Assembly: GCF_024362695.1 (NCBI RefSeq)
Contig: NC_065425.1
Location: forward strand, 7,321,001-7,385,000
Length of the DNA stretch: 64,000 bases
DNA from: Pectinophora gossypiella
Taxonomy: Eukaryota > Arthropoda > Insecta > Lepidoptera > Gelechiidae
Reading direction: 5' to 3'
The translations under genes and the position numbers were made by a program. This document shows positions 41,778 to 54,498 of the stretch, in pieces. A model generated the notes under the pieces. The model saw only the letters and a program-made list of their open reading frames with translations. It was not told where the DNA came from and did not search any database. Every line of letters begins with the position of its first letter. Position 1 is the stretch's first letter.

Positions 41778-44700
41778 CTACTCAAAGGTAAGGCCGGTTC
41801 CCTTCATGTGCTGCTCAGCCCACTGGTCGAATCTTCTAGACAAATCGTCAGACATGTAGTTCTTCCAATCCCCTATCTCACCTTTTCTTATGAATCTGGA
41901 AAAAGAAAAATGATATTTTAAGAAGACATTCATGGCAAGGTGACAATGGGGATAAAGCATATGCAGGTTTTTTTATAGTTAGAGGGAGGAGGGGAGAGGA
42001 AGACTGGAGGCAGGCATACCTATACTAAACTCAGGAGCGATCCAGCTTTTATGTCAGAGGGGTCACCAGGTTGCGGACAACCTATCTCCGTATATAGATA
42101 AATTGCAGTGTCACCCATATCCCAAGCTGTGGCCTAGAGGGGGGCATGATCCCCCTGACCCCTCCCCCCTCGGATCCGCCCATGACTAAACTTTAGCCAG
42201 GCTAAAGTCAAGACTCATTTTAGCTATCGCAGCAAATATGCCTTATGACATAATGACAAACCAAAATAGCGAAAAATCCATTAGCCTAAACTTATTTATT
42301 CGCAGGCCTAAACAATATTTATTGTTAAAAATGAAAAAATATGCCAAAAAATAAATAATTATGCCAAATCATTATGACAACAAAAAATTGGCAAAAAAGG
42401 AATCCCGTTGCAATCTTTGGAAACTTGTGGTCATATCATAAGTGTTTGTTTGAAGTGTCTATGATGTGACAATAATGCAATAAGGGGTTAAAAAGCCCAC
42501 ATTAAAAAGTGCAATACTTATTGCTTTTTAGGTGAATTGGTCTGTCTGCTGTGACCTTTTAAACCTCTGTTTGTTTGTCCGTATGTAGAAGTATATTCCC
42601 AGTGACTCACACAACGGCCTCCGCGGTCCAGTGGATGAGCGTTGTGCTCACGATCCGGAGGTCCCGGGTTCGAATCCCGGTGGGGACAAATCACAAAAAT
42701 CACTTTGTGATCCCTAGTTTGGTTAGGACATTACAGGCTGATCACCTGATTGTCCAAAAGTAATAAGATCCGTGCTTCGGAAGGCACGTTAAGCCGTTGG
42801 TCCCGGTTATTACTTACTGATGTAAGTACGTAGTCGTTACATGAGTCATGTCAGGGGCCTATGGCGGCTCAGTAATAACCCTGACACCAGGGTTGATGGG
42901 GTTGGTAATTCACCTCACAATCCAAACGATAGAAGAAGAAGTGACTCACATTTTATACAATGTAGGCAGGTACCTACCTATATTCGTATAAATTAGTGAA
43001 TAACTTGAACTAGATCACGTAACTAACTGAACGAAACGTGTAGCCGCAATGTTCAGCCGATTGGAAATAATGTTGATGATACAAAATACATAAACAATAC
43101 TAAGTAAGTATGCATAATGTGTAACAATATTTGTAAGTCGTGCTAACAGTAAAAGTAGTACACATACACATACATAAACTCACCCCCGTAATCCCTAATG
43201 GGGTGGGCAGAGCCATAAGTAATCAAAGACAACTTGCAGCCACTGTTGACACAAAGTCCTAAGATGGATAATAACCTTATGGTGATAAGTGATCAGCCTA
43301 TCGCCCATAACATTAGTCCGTCGTTTAGAGGACACAGTCCCTCTGTCGGATTTTACGACATGCCCGGCAAAAGCAGTAATTATACTTAAATCCGAAATTT
43401 TATTTTTGACTTGTTTTAAGTTTACGTTACAATTTTACTAGTCCATAATATTTAAGCAGAGATATAAGGCGATCCTCACACGACGCGGATTATGTTGCGG
43501 TACGCGCTGTGAAGCTCTTTCTGTCTATCCGTGTGAGAATCGCCTAAAACTACAAATCGACAGAAGACAGATATTCTAAAAAAAAACAAGATGCCAAGAA
43601 AAGTCACACACAGGGTGTTAGTGATACCGTACCGAATACTGAGAGGGATGATTCAGTTCATGCTCCTGAGTCAATATTATACAATTTTCCGCCGCAAAAT
43701 TCCTGATTTCTTTGGTTTTGAAATTATTTTAGTCTATACTTTTGCGATGGAATATTCCACTTGATATCAACCCAGAATCATGGTCTGAATCATACCTCAA
43801 AGTTTTCGTTACGGCGTCACTATTTTCTTCAAATCAAATATACTTTATTGCACAGAACTAAAATTTCAACAATCAGACATAACACATGAAAACAGTACAA
43901 CTTATTGCTCTAGAGCAATTTCTTCCAGGCAACCACCAAAAGGAAACAAACATTTTCTTGTCGGAAATTCATGAAAATTTTAGTGTCTTTTTAATTATTT
44001 TCAGTTTCAAACTTTTGCGATGGAAAATTCCACTTGATATGAACTCTGAATAATGGTCTCAGTCATCCCTCCAAGTATTCGTTACGGTGTCACTAGCACC
44101 CTGTGTGACATCACTCACCTAAGTTTGGTCTGCTCCAAATAGCTCTTGCCGAAGGACTTCTCCAGAATCGCCTCAAGGTTGACAGCTCTGTTACTCTTCA
44201 TGTTCTGGAAGGACAGATGGTCACACAGCTTGTCCACTTGCGAGTCCGTCAGGGTCTTCCCGAGGAAGGTAGCGGTCTTGCGGATGACTGACGGGAGGTC
44301 ATGCTTCATCTCTTCGAACTTGATGAAGAGGAGGTTCGGGTCGTTACGGCGGTTCCAGAAACCTGGACGAGAAATTACATGGCTGTTTATCTAACTGTCT
44401 TGGCGGTAGACCTAAACAATTTCGACAATTATCTTTGCAAGAAAAGTAATTAGTAGAGTCCGCTCCACGAGAGACATCCCACGGCAATGGCGCTAACGCA
44501 GAATAACACAGGCAGGCTTAGAATTATTGTCAATTAGTTCCATTAAAATCCGCGGGACGCCTTGCGTGGCGCGTACTCTAAGTACATAATAGGTCTAGTG
44601 AAATGCTTTATTTACATCCAATTACAGTGAAACCTGGTTAAGTGTGACATCAAGGGACCTGCAATGTCGTTTCACTTATAGAGGTATTTCAGTTATACAG

Positions 44701-47700
44701 GTGCGATCATTAAATAAAATAACGTGTTATGTATTTTTCAAATAAACATCTGTATGATAGTAAAGCGAAACTAAAAATGAAGGTAATTGAAGCTCAAAAT
44801 TTGTACTTACGTACTTGGAATTACGTGTGGAATTTGTGGGTAGAATAAAAATGAGTAAACAAACAATGTTATCTCAGTTACAGAGGTTTATGCATATACA
44901 ATTTACTCGCTGTCTCAGTTAGGGGTAATTATGATGATAAATCGAAAGAACGAATCCCAGATATAGAGGCTTACCTCGTCCCACTAACAGAGGTAATTCA
45001 GTGCCAAAGTGTTGGGACCTCAGCATGAGTTCCAGTTATGGAGGTTTCTCACTTATCCAGGTCCCACTTAACCAAGTTTCACTGTACTTACTAAAACCTT
45101 TATAGTAAAGGTACTACGTAAGCAAGACCACAAGGTAGTGTGTGTCAAGTGTTATTTACTAAAACCTTTATAGTAAAGGTACTATAAGGTAGTAAAGGTA
45201 CTAGGGTCTTGCTTATAGTCCAAATCACATTTTTTATTTCTTTTTCAAGTTGCCTAAACTAATAATAAAGTAACTATTGCGTGTAATAATTCGCATTTTA
45301 GGTAAGTACCTATTTCTATTTGTACCTATTTTTGTGTGTGTATGTGTATTTATTTGTTAATGTATGTAATAAATAGATTTAAAAAAATATCTAGATAAGT
45401 ATGTCAAAATTAAACTCAAATGTTGGACAAACTCACCGAGAATATGGTTCCACACGGGCCCAAAAGGCGCACGGTCCTTCATGAAGAGATCGCAGAACTC
45501 CTCAAATGTGCCCTTGAGGCCGTGCACCAGCGTGCAGTAGTGGTAGTAGGACACAACCATGTCTTTGGGGTTACGTGATGTGTAGATCACCTAAGGATTA
45601 TAAGGAACCTTTAAACTTTAACATAAATAGCCTATACATACAGGGTGTTAGTCACATCATAATGATACTGAGAGGGATGATTCAGACCATGATTCTGAGT
45701 TGATATCAAGTGGAATTTTCCGTCGCAAAATCCATTACTTTTATTTGTTTTTTTTTTTTGTTTAGTTCTATGAAAATACCACTTGATATTAACTCGGAAT
45801 AATGAGCTGAATCATCCCCCTCAGTATTTATTATGATGTCACTTACACCCTGTACAAGTACATACAAGTAGCTATACAATTAGATAGGGGGATGATTCAG
45901 ATTATGATTCTGAGTTGATATCAAGTGGATATTCCAGTCGGAAAATTCATGAATATTTTTGTTTTTTTTTTATTATGTTCTGTTCCATACTTTTGCAACG
46001 GAAAATTCCACTAGACCCTCAAAGTTTTCGTCACGATGTCACTGACACCTGTATATAAGTTGTCCATAATAAATAAATAAATAAATATTACGCCCCTTAC
46101 TCATGTAACGACCACATACCCATATAGTGATAAAACGGGAAGCCGTATCGCCGTCTATAATGGTCGAGTCAACTTTGTTATGAAAAACTACACACATAAA
46201 GTACATACTATTATTATGTCATTAAGTACACAGTTTTCAACATTGATGTATAATATATGTTACCTACTATTTCAATTTCCCTATATTACACCAAACCGTA
46301 TTACTTCTGTACCTAAACCAGTTGTACTTCATCCATACCAAGTATAACCCAACTAGTTATACTATGTAGGAAGTAACGGTCAGCGATTCTCGTTAGGAAA
46401 TAAGTAAGTACATTGACTATAATGCACTTTAGTGCACTTTCTGATGTTGTGCAATCATTTCTCCTGAATATTACTTTTATGTTAACACGCAGAAGTTATG
46501 TAATATTTGTGCATTATGAACTATGGAACGATTTCGTAGGAAAATAGTGACAGGTCACTGATGGTTAATAATAAACCAGTACCAAAATAATGTGGCTAAT
46601 AGACCTGACTAATAGACCACCCTTGTAAACGTTCATTTCTTGTTTGTGATGTAACTAGTTGTTAAGTGATATAAAGTATATTATTATAGACCAGACTAAT
46701 ATACCAGACTAATAGACCAGACTAATATACCAGACTAATAGACCAGACTAATAGACCAGACTAATAGACCAGACTAATAGACCAGACTAATAGACCAGAC
46801 TAATAGACCAGACTAATAGACCAGACTAATAGACCAGACTAATAGACCAGACTAATTTCGTTTCTATTATTTACTATGGATGTTGTTGAGTGTATTGGAC
46901 GTAATTTATTGTTTCTAATTTGGTTAATGTAAGTATAATATTTGCTTTATTTGATTCACTTTATTTTTTCTTTTTAATTAATGTACGCAATTCTATTACA
47001 AATATATAATCTCGCTTTACTTTAGGAACACGTTGTGCCCGTTCGGCGGCGCGGCGGTCGAATGGAAAAAAAAATATTTTGTTTGTAAGTACTAGTAGTA
47101 ACCAAACTACTTTACCGACCGAGCTAGAATCGGGGTGCGGCGCGCGCGATATACATATAGGTTCTAACACAGACAGACTACACAATACACATTCATGGAA
47201 TTCGTATTTGTTTATATTATTATATTTGTTTACTAGTTTTACCTATATTAATAACTTTCTTTTTTATTCTAACCTTAAGTATTTACGTATACATCTTTGC
47301 GATAATATTTGTCTATGTACACTCTAATTCTATTAAAATAATTTGGTATATATTATAAAGTATATTTTGGAATTGAATTGGAATATATACACCATTAACA
47401 CATGTTTATGAAATACGATGTTCGTGCGTCACCCAACAGGGTCCACATAATATCAGCGTCGTGGTTCACGCCGCGACTTGTGCTGAGTGAGGCCCTTTTA
47501 TCTCAGGACGTCCACCACCACCTTATGGTCATTTCGACAAACATCCGTCTTGCTTTTTTGTAATTGTTTTAGTGGAAATTTGATATGATGTTGTTGTCTT
47601 TTTTTGTGAGTGGCGTCCTTTTATAATAAACTTTTTCTATTCTATTCTATTCTATTCTATACTAATAGACCAGACTAATAGACCAGACTAATAGACCAGA

Positions 47701-49681
47701 CTAATAGACCAGACTAATAGACCAGACTAATAGACCAGACTAATAGACCAGAATAATAGACCAGACTAATAGACCAGACTAATAGACCAGACTAATAGAC
47801 CAGACTAATAGACCAGACTAATAGACCAGACTAATAGACCAGACTAATAGACCAGACTAATAGACCAGACTAATAGACCAGACTAATAGACCAGACTTAT
47901 AGACCAGACTAATAGACCAGACTAATAGACTAGAATAATAGACCAGACGAACAAACCAGACTGATGCAGGGACTCGAGGTCCTCTTCACGGACTCGTCGT
48001 GAGAATGAAACCTTACCTTAGCCCTAGCAGATCCATCTTCCTTGGTGATATTGATGGGCAGCAGGTCCCACGGCAGATGGCTGCGGATGTAGCGAGGGTG
48101 CGCGAGCCGGTATTTGACCAGGTCCACTGATGTCCCCTTCACAGACTCGTCATGCCACTCCGCGTGCCCATCCACCATGATGCACGAAAGTTCCACTAGG
48201 GGGCAGCGGATCTAAGAGACGCCGGGAAAAGGGGGTAACTTTAAAAAAAAATATAGCGTCGGCTTGATGACGATACATAGATCGAAAAAAATTCGCATGG
48301 ACGAGGACCCGGTGGTGTAATGGTTAACACACCCGTCCTGGCTTAACAAGAGCTGCGGTTTCAAATCCCGTCCAAGTAAATTTTTTTTCGATTTAATTTT
48401 CTCTTTCAATTATACTTAGTATAAAAAATGGCCGTCAGATGTGCTGCTACATTGCTGAATTTATAAATAGTAAATCGAGGCTCATAAGCCTCAAAAAAAA
48501 CTAAAATTACGTGTACCCAAACAGCATAAGAAATGCAACGTTTTTCTCCAAATTCCACAAATACGAGTAAATTTTAGGATTCCGTAGCCAAATGGCAAAA
48601 ACGGAACCCTCATGGATGCGTCATGTCTGTCTGTCCGTCCGTATGTCACAGACACTTTTTAAAGTTAAGTGTTAAAAAAGGCTCTCTCGTTGATATCTTT
48701 TGTATGAAACTATCAATGGCGAAGAAGAAATAGTACATTAATATAATGTTCATCACTCTCTTGTCGGTGTAGCATTATTCATGCTATGTTTAGGGAAAAA
48801 TAGGGCAGTGGTTTCCCTTTTATACTAAATTTGTTATATATTTTTTTGATAATTATGTACTTAGTAATTATATTAATTTCATTATCTTAATTAAGTAAAA
48901 AACCATACTCACCTGTTGCAAAGATTTAGCTCCCTCGTAATCCAAATCGTGGCCAATAAGCCACACCATTTCTTGGCACCAAGTTGAACCTGCACAATAA
49001 AACAGAAAATATCTTAATACATCATTATCTCCCTGGCATTGTCCCGTTTTATTGGGTCCGCTTATCTAACCTGAAGATTTGACAGGTCCGGTTTCAGGTT
49101 AAGGAAATCGTTATTCTCAAAAGAAATTTACATTTCACTTCATGAGAACTTATAATGTAACAAAATATAAAATATCTTCTTAATACATAAACAAATATAA
49201 ACATAAATACATAAAATCACGCCCATAATTCCTAATGGGGTGGGCTGAGCCAGAAGTAGTCTTAACGCAATTTGCAGCCACTTTTAATGAGAAGTCTTAA
49301 AGATGCATATAACGGCCGATCATGTTAGAGACATCAAAATCCCGCTGTCGGTTTAAACGACACGCTTGGGAAGTTAAACATACAGCTACTATCTGTGTTT
49401 TTTATTGTCTCCTTGACCAGTATAGGTAGAAGAAATAATTTAAGCACACGATGTGTTTAAAAACGAAACTTACCGGTTCTAGGATAAGAACACATCCAGA
49501 CGTCATCTTCCAATACCTCCATGTCCAGAATATCCTGGCCGATGGTCATATAGTCAGCTGGTAATATGACCCGTCCAGGGTTGATCTCCACCATACAATC
49601 CTTCTTCTCGAACATTCTATCCAAAAGACTTCCCGTCTCCGCGTCCAACTTTGAAAACGTTAAACTTGGCCTGGTCTTCAT
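41778..49681 (-). CDS. Cytosolic sulfotransferase (SULT family)
   Basis: Transfers sulfate from PAPS to small hydroxylated or amine acceptors in the cytosol; the substrate cannot be told from sequence. Exons in gene order: 49681-49474, 48989-48913, 48211-48017, 45590-45437, 44362-44119, 41895-41778. All have GT/AG junctions and compatible phases, giving 331 aa, the usual length. The 5'-phosphosulfate loop is SYPRTGSTW (65-73), with Arg where many vertebrate enzymes have Lys. The catalytic His is His140 in RSHLPW. The 3'-phosphate site is YTSRNPKD (163-170), and the C-terminal PAPS motif RKGEIGDWK spans 296-304. All key elements are present, so it should be active. The start at 49681 gives a family-length protein. 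The introns hold MITEs, a pogo-like element and a minisatellite. Insect relatives are usually named sulfotransferase 1C4-like or luciferin sulfotransferase-like. Confidence 0.93.
42612..42939 (+). mobile_element. SINE family B, full length
   Basis: All parts are present, with a perfect 11-bp duplication AGTGACTCACA (42601-42611, 42940-42950). It lies in the last intron of the sulfotransferase, antisense to it. Confidence 0.9.
43160..43380 (+). repeat. Interspersed repeat R-G, long copy
   Basis: Clear copy with CGTAATCCCTAATGGGGTGG, AGTGATCAGCCTATCGCC and TTTTACGACATGCCCGG. Confidence 0.75.
43611..44104. repeat. Family 2 MITE pair with a LINE-end insertion between
   Basis: Palindrome 43611-43816, then 43829-43960 resembling a reverse LINE 3' end (AAATATACTTTATTGCAC), then half palindrome 43975-44104 ending about 15 bp from the donor of sulfotransferase exon 5. 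Confidence 0.65.
44625..45084. mobile_element. pogo/Tigger-like MITE (Tc1-mariner superfamily)
   Basis: Terminal inverted repeats CAGTGAAACCTGGTTAAGTG and its imperfect complement, both flanked by TA. About 460 bp, no transposase. It lies between sulfotransferase exons 4 and 5. Confidence 0.7.
45640..46053. repeat. Family 2 MITE pair with conserved spacer
   Basis: Palindromes 45640-45857 and 45885-46053 separated by a spacer with TACAAGTACATACAAGTAG. It lies in sulfotransferase intron 3. Confidence 0.7.
46684..46856 (+). repeat. 13-bp minisatellite, block 1 (unit TAATAGACCAGAC)
   Basis: About thirteen head-to-tail units, with two TATACCAGAC variants at the start. It lies in sulfotransferase intron 3. 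Confidence 0.95.
47460..47659 (+). mobile_element. Retroposon 3' end with (TATTC)n tail, between minisatellite blocks
   Basis: Shares ACAAACATCCGTCTTGC and the GCGTCCTTTTATAATAAACT end with 18690-18916, then five TATTC units running directly into the minisatellite. The rest of the spacer (46857-47459) is AT-rich and unassigned. Confidence 0.7.
47661..47963 (+). repeat. 13-bp minisatellite, block 2
   Basis: About twenty-three units of TAATAGACCAGAC, decaying at the right end to GACGAACAAACCAGACTG. It ends about 54 bp from the donor site of sulfotransferase exon 3. Confidence 0.95.
48300..48400 (+). mobile_element. tRNA-like SINE family E
   Basis: Box A-like GGTGGTGTAATGGTTAACAC and box B-like GGTTTCAAATCC. 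It lies between sulfotransferase exons 2 and 3, antisense. Confidence 0.65.
49190..49380 (+). repeat. Interspersed repeat R-G, diverged copy
   Basis: Contains AAAATCACGCCCATAATTCC and GGGGTGGGCTGAGCC. It lies in sulfotransferase intron 1. Confidence 0.65.
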
Positions 49682-50311
49682 TTTTATTTTCTTTTTTCAA
49701 GATTTTTATTTTAGATAAATTAGGCTGAAGGGCTATTGCCCAAAGCCGTGGTAATTTAAAAAGTAAGTTTTATTTTTTTATTTATATTTCACATTGGCAC
49801 GGCACGACCAGCGTAGTCTGTGATCGGAAGTGTTATGTTCGAATGCTACGCAACCAGTACTGGGTTTTCCTTAACTCTCTCTGACTTTCATTTCTCTAGG
49901 AACTAACGTAAACGCTTGCGCACTTAGCCGCAATAATGTCTGTATTTGAACCGTACTGAGCTTTTAGTGTGTTTATGCGATAATTGGCGGTTAGTTTTAT
50001 TTATGTAATACTATAATGTCGCTTAACAAGGAAGACGCGCTTTATAATAGTACCTATTGTCTTGGTTCAAAGATACGCTTTGTTGAATGTTCAACGATCA
50101 AAGACGTAAAAAGAAGTCGCAATCATTAGATGGTCAACCAGGTACTTAATTTATTTTTTTGATAAATAGCCGATCACCCTTAGGTTTTTAGCTTTCCGCA
50201 ATGCAAATCTATCACAAGGAGGGATCTTTGCATGATAGTCGATATTATATTTTGTTGCCCTGCAGGTTATAATGCACAAGACGACCTTTTAATATACAAT
50301 ACGGAGCTTTG

Positions 50312-50507
50312 TGACCAAAGGCTTAACGTGACCTCCGTAGCACGGAATCGTCTTACTTTTTCAGACAATCAGGTGATTCAAGAATGAAAAGTGCTTACCA
50401 AACAAAGGACAGTCTCACAAAGTGATTTCGTCAATGTCTCCATCGGGAATCGAACCCGGACCTCCAGATCGTGAGCCTAACATTCTAACCACTAGACCAC
50501 GGAGCGC
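50312..50507 (-). mobile_element. SINE family A, tail-less copy with intact tRNA-like head
   Basis: Reverse copy from core to head, including box B (GGGAATCGAACCCGGACC on plus) and box A (CTAACCACTAGACCACGGAG on plus). The 3' tail is missing. Confidence 0.8.
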
Positions 50508-50812
50508 CACTACCACTATACGTAGTATTATTCATTATACTGTCCTGAAGTGGGACTGTAGGACTTACTTCAGACATTGCATTATGATTGCATAATTATG
50601 TATGTTTTTAGAACTAGCGTAGGCCTAGTTTTAATGCATACACGCAAACACTCACCTCCATTAATATGTAGTGCGTGAACAGGGAAAAAGTAAAGAAACA
50701 AAGTATCATTTACCTATAGTCTTTTAAGGAACTACGTAATAAATAGTAACTTATTTAAGTAAGTACTTAATATTGTTTGCGCAGCGTTTAACTGCAAAAT
50801 CATAGTATTGCA

Positions 50813-51120
50813 CAGACTGTTAGTGACATGACATCGTAACAAAAACTTTGAGGGATGATTCAGAGCTGATATCAAATGAAATTTTCCGTCGCAAAAGTAT
50901 GAAACAGAAAATAATTTAAAAAACACAAAAAAAATTCCGACAGAAAATTCCACTTGATATCGACTCAGAATCATGGTCTGAATAATCCCCCTCAGTATTC
51001 GTTACGGTGTCACTAACACCCATACCTACAAGTACGTACAGGTGCCATACAAGTAGGTATGGGTGTTAGTGACACCGTAACAAATACTGAGAGGGATGAT
51101 TCAGCTCATTATTGAGTATA
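50813..51120. repeat. Family 2 MITE pair with conserved spacer, second member incomplete
   Basis: Palindrome 50813-51023, spacer with ACAAGTACGTACAGGTGCCA, then a left arm at 51056-51120. Confidence 0.7.
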
Positions 51121-51591
51121 ATAGACTTGAAAATAATTTAAAAAAACATGAATTCCCTAAAGATAGAAAAGAAGAAAACTGCCTTTTTCCAACTGATGGT
51201 TGTTTTCTTTTTCGTAAATCATCCTTCAGACGAGACACTCCACGTTGCTCCAAATTTTATATCAATTTAACAAGAACTATCAGAATTTAGGAACACTCAA
51301 CAGGGCTGCCTCCTGCTTTTGAGCTTCTAGTTTTATCTTTATTCAAGGGAAAGTCAAACATCCCTGTAAATATCTACGTAGTATATTAACAAGTTGACTG
51401 TACTGTGTAGATATTCTCAACTTTTCCCCTCGACTTGTTAACTTTTGACCTGACTTATCCAACTTATCTTCTAGGCATTACACTAGGGCTGCCATGGTTT
51501 CCGGTAAGTATAGGTGAAGGCAAGTCCGTGTTTGTAACGAGGGACTTTCCAGGCTATTTGCCCCAAAAACAATATATTTAGACGGCGTTGT

Positions 51592-51678
51592 ACACACACA
51601 CGCACACGCACAGGCACACGCACACGCACACGCACACGCACACGCACACGCACACGCACACGCACACGCACACGCACA

Positions 51679-51717
<39 letters not shown>

Positions 51718-51720
51718 ACG
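51592..51720 (+). repeat. (CACACG)n and (CA)n compound microsatellite
   Basis: About 85 bp of CACACG hexamers followed by CA dinucleotides. Confidence 0.95.
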
Positions 51721-53036
51721 GACGCACGTATTTCATTAGTTTTACCTTAAAGTAGTAAGTGAGTACGTTATTTTTTTTTATTGCCTATTAGTAGATTTAT
51801 ACATTTGTAAGGCTAGGAGGAAGTTGCGAGTCATTTCCCAGCACAAGTCAATTTATTTTACTTACTGGGAAGCTATTAGGAACATGTCAGATGCATTGAA
51901 ATATTTCGCGTTTGCGACATGAAAATTGAATAACAACGTATCCCAATCGGGGTGGTCAGAGTATCCACGCTTCACCGAGCTTTCTGTTAGACCAACGTGA
52001 TAGGTGGTGAGCCTTATCGCCGTCTGTAATGGTCGACCCAACTGTGTGAACGAGTGATAAACTACACTGAAGATAAATCAATAAATACATTAATAAATCA
52101 TTCGTCCGGCACAAATCCGGTAAATACCGAGGATGAACTGGCGCTCTCCGAAAAAACCCGATGAAAATTAAAAAGCTACAAAAAATCACTTCAACATCAC
52201 AAGCCATTTTATGGGCATTATGCTTCTTAGGACTTCTGCTAAGTTGCCTTCTGATTTATCTACTTGTGACTTTGCCCGGGCATCACGGGCGTGGGTTTAT
52301 GCATGTACTTATATATATATTATTAAAATTGGTCTCAACCAAATGCTTACGGCAGCCCTAAGTCCCACTCCGCTCCAAGTATACAGGTTCGCTTCCTGCC
52401 CGGCAACTTTCAGTTTCTACGTCTATGCAACAGCTGTATAGCGCGGTTATGCAGTGTTACGCACCGCAAGCGATGCGTGGATGAGCAAACTATGCACTAA
52501 TGAATGAACGAATCGTTTAGTAGGTGCTCATTATTTCTGTTTTGCCAGGTTTCCTTTAGAAAATAATTGTTGGGTTACTGTTTATCAGAAAAAGAGTAAG
52601 TAAGTACATCTACCAACACCTCCATAGTGTTCAAATTAAAAGTTATACCTACCTTACGGCAGTCCTAGAAAAGCGCGGGAAAAGTTTTATTTTTCAACTC
52701 ATAATAAATCGTTATTTGACAGCCGGTTACAACTAAGTATAAATTGCGTATCCGTAGCTCTTTTACCTAGGTGCAAAATCTAATTAATTAATATGTGTTA
52801 TAGTGTCAGTTAATTTCAGTAATAAAATAAAGAAGAAAACTTGAAGAATAAATATTCAGTCAATGACAGTTAAATCAATAAGCGCGCGCAATGCGCAAGG
52901 AGCCTGTTTTGAATTCTACATTTTAGTTAGTTCCGGTCCCCGCCATTCCCTTGCGCCTTTCCCCTTTCCCGTATCCATCGAAACGTCAAAATCAAAAAAG
53001 TATAAACAAAAACTGATTTTCATAATTTTGTACAAA

Positions 53037-54027
53037 ATGGCAAACATAAATTCCAGTTTGGCTTATGAAATATTATTGTATCTTAATAGTTTTTATTTGT
53101 TAATGTTTTTTGTTTGTGAAGTGGCTATGGGCATCTTGAAAGCTATAAACGTGACTTATCCAGAAAATGCATTAGTTACAGAAGGAGGTATTTTCCTAGC
53201 ACTTTGTTTGGTGGAAGTCGTCCGTATATTCTTGGGAAGGCGAGGAAACTTGGCTAGCAAGAGTAAGTGAAGTGACATTGTGGTGACTTGTTCTTTCCTT
53301 CCTGTTTGGCTAAAACATTTTCTTTATTTTTTATGGTGTCTTTTTAGTGATGTTTGTGAAAGTTAAAATCTTAAAATCATATATTTTTTTAAACTTGTTA
53401 TCTTTTTAAAAAGTATGTAATTTTTATCATTACCTTTTTATTTTACTTGTTAACAATCGTAGCAGCGCAAATTTCTATTTATTTGCCCTTAGGCTTTTTA
53501 TGAGGAGCTCGGTGGCGCAGCGGTTAACGCGCTCGGTCTGCGATTGTTGAAGTTAAGCAACTTTCGCAAAGGCCGGTCATAGGATGGGTGACCACAAAAA
53601 AAAAAAAGTTTTCATCTCGAACTCCTCCGTGCTTCGGAAGGCACGTTAAGCCGTTGGTCCCGGCTGCATTAGCAGTCGTTAATAACCATCAATCCGCACT
53701 GGGCCCGCGTGGTGGTTTAAGGCCCGATCTCCCTATCCATCCATAGGGAAGGCCCGTGCCCCAGCAGTGGGGACGTTAATGGGCTGGTGATGATGAGGTT
53801 TTTTATAAATAATAATAAAATTTTCCATTGCAGAACTACCAGTATTCCTCTCCGTAGTCCTCACTATTCCGTCTGCCATTGGAGTGTGCTACTTCCTAAT
53901 CTACCAGACATACATTCTACGGTTGGAATACATTTGGTGTGCAGTGATGCTTATGTTCCACGCACTAGAGCTTGGCTTTGCCATCCTCTTCATCCTTACT
54001 GTTTGTAAGAACCAACAGTATGAATAG
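53037..54027 (+). CDS. TMEM216: TMEM216-like tetraspan ciliary transition-zone protein
   Basis: Two exons, 53037-53262 and 53834-54027, joined in phase 1, encode 139 aa. Four hydrophobic segments are visible: ILLYLNSFYLLMFF, ALVTEGGIFLALCLVEVVRI, FLSVVLTIPSAIGVCYFLIY and WCAVMLMFHALELGFAILFI. The block EVVRIFLGRRGNLASKSK, then a PSAIG motif and QTYILRLE, resembles vertebrate TMEM216, a component of the transition-zone complex at the base of cilia. TMEM80/TMEM17 are related alternatives. I start at 53037 (tacaaaATGg) because that gives the family N-terminus; the open frame runs upstream to 52863 without conserved sequence. A composite SINE sits in the intron in the same orientation. It is convergent with mRpS10. 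Confidence 0.85.
53502..53795 (+). mobile_element. SINE family C (tRNA/5S head), full copy
   Basis: Head, 5S-like boxes, A run, core and tail all intact. It is flanked by near-identical AGGCTTTTTAT / AGGTTTTTTAT and lies in the TMEM216-like intron, about 40 bp before the acceptor. Confidence 0.85.
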
Positions 54028-54388
54028 AATAAAGCCAAATCTTCAGTGCCAACGAGATACTGATGCCAAACATAGACTGATTGATTATATAGGTGGAAAG
54101 TTAAGAGTGTTGTTTATAAATGAGGAAACATTATTAGATGTAGGTACCCACTATGTGACAATGTGATGCCAGTAATGTTACCTAATTAGCACAATAATAG
54201 CTTTTAAGATGATAACTACTATAATTAATAGTTAAAACTGTTAGTTTAGAATAGTTCAATATGTTGTTGTAACTATTCAATTACTACTTAGATACTATTT
54301 AAAGCCTAAATTTTACTAACTAGGAATAGATAACCCTTGTAAATGTAAGAATAATAGTTTTTCAATTTAATATGGTATTCTGTGTCTT

Positions 54389-54399
54389 AATGAATAAAG
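54389..54399 (+). terminator. Poly(A) signal of TMEM216-like gene
   Basis: AATAAA within TGAATAAAGTA, about 360 bp after the stop codon at 54027, followed by a T-rich stretch. Confidence 0.6.
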
Positions 54400-54460
54400 T
54401 ATACTGTTCCAAAATATCTGCTGTAAGCAGAAATTAAAATAATGTATAAAATTCAACTTT

Positions 54461-54466
54461 TATTTA
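54461..54466 (-). terminator. Poly(A) signal of mRpS10
   Basis: Reverse-strand AATAAA 33 bp beyond the stop codon at 54499. It lies only about 65 bp from the convergent TMEM216 signal. Confidence 0.55.
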
Positions 54467-54498
54467 ACTAAATATATCTATACTACATAAATCATAAC

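Larger units (their letters stand above)
49682..53036. other. Spacer between sulfotransferase and TMEM216-like gene
   Basis: Both genes point away from here, so their promoters must lie in this stretch, but none can be marked. It holds a SINE (50312), MITEs (50813-51120), a CA/CACGCA microsatellite (51592) and an MITE fragment at 52005-52060. No coding exon is supported. Confidence 0.5.

Noticed and set aside
46684..47963. CRISPR-like repeat array
   Set aside because: Units are 13 bp, contiguous and without spacers, in a eukaryotic intron; it is a minisatellite.
51478..51719. Cys/Ala and Val/Arg repeat frames
   Set aside because: Translation of the CACACG microsatellite.
52863..53036. Upstream start extending the TMEM216-like protein by 58 residues
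   Set aside because: The extra residues show no membrane segment or family resemblance. The ATG at 53037 gives the family-length N-terminus.
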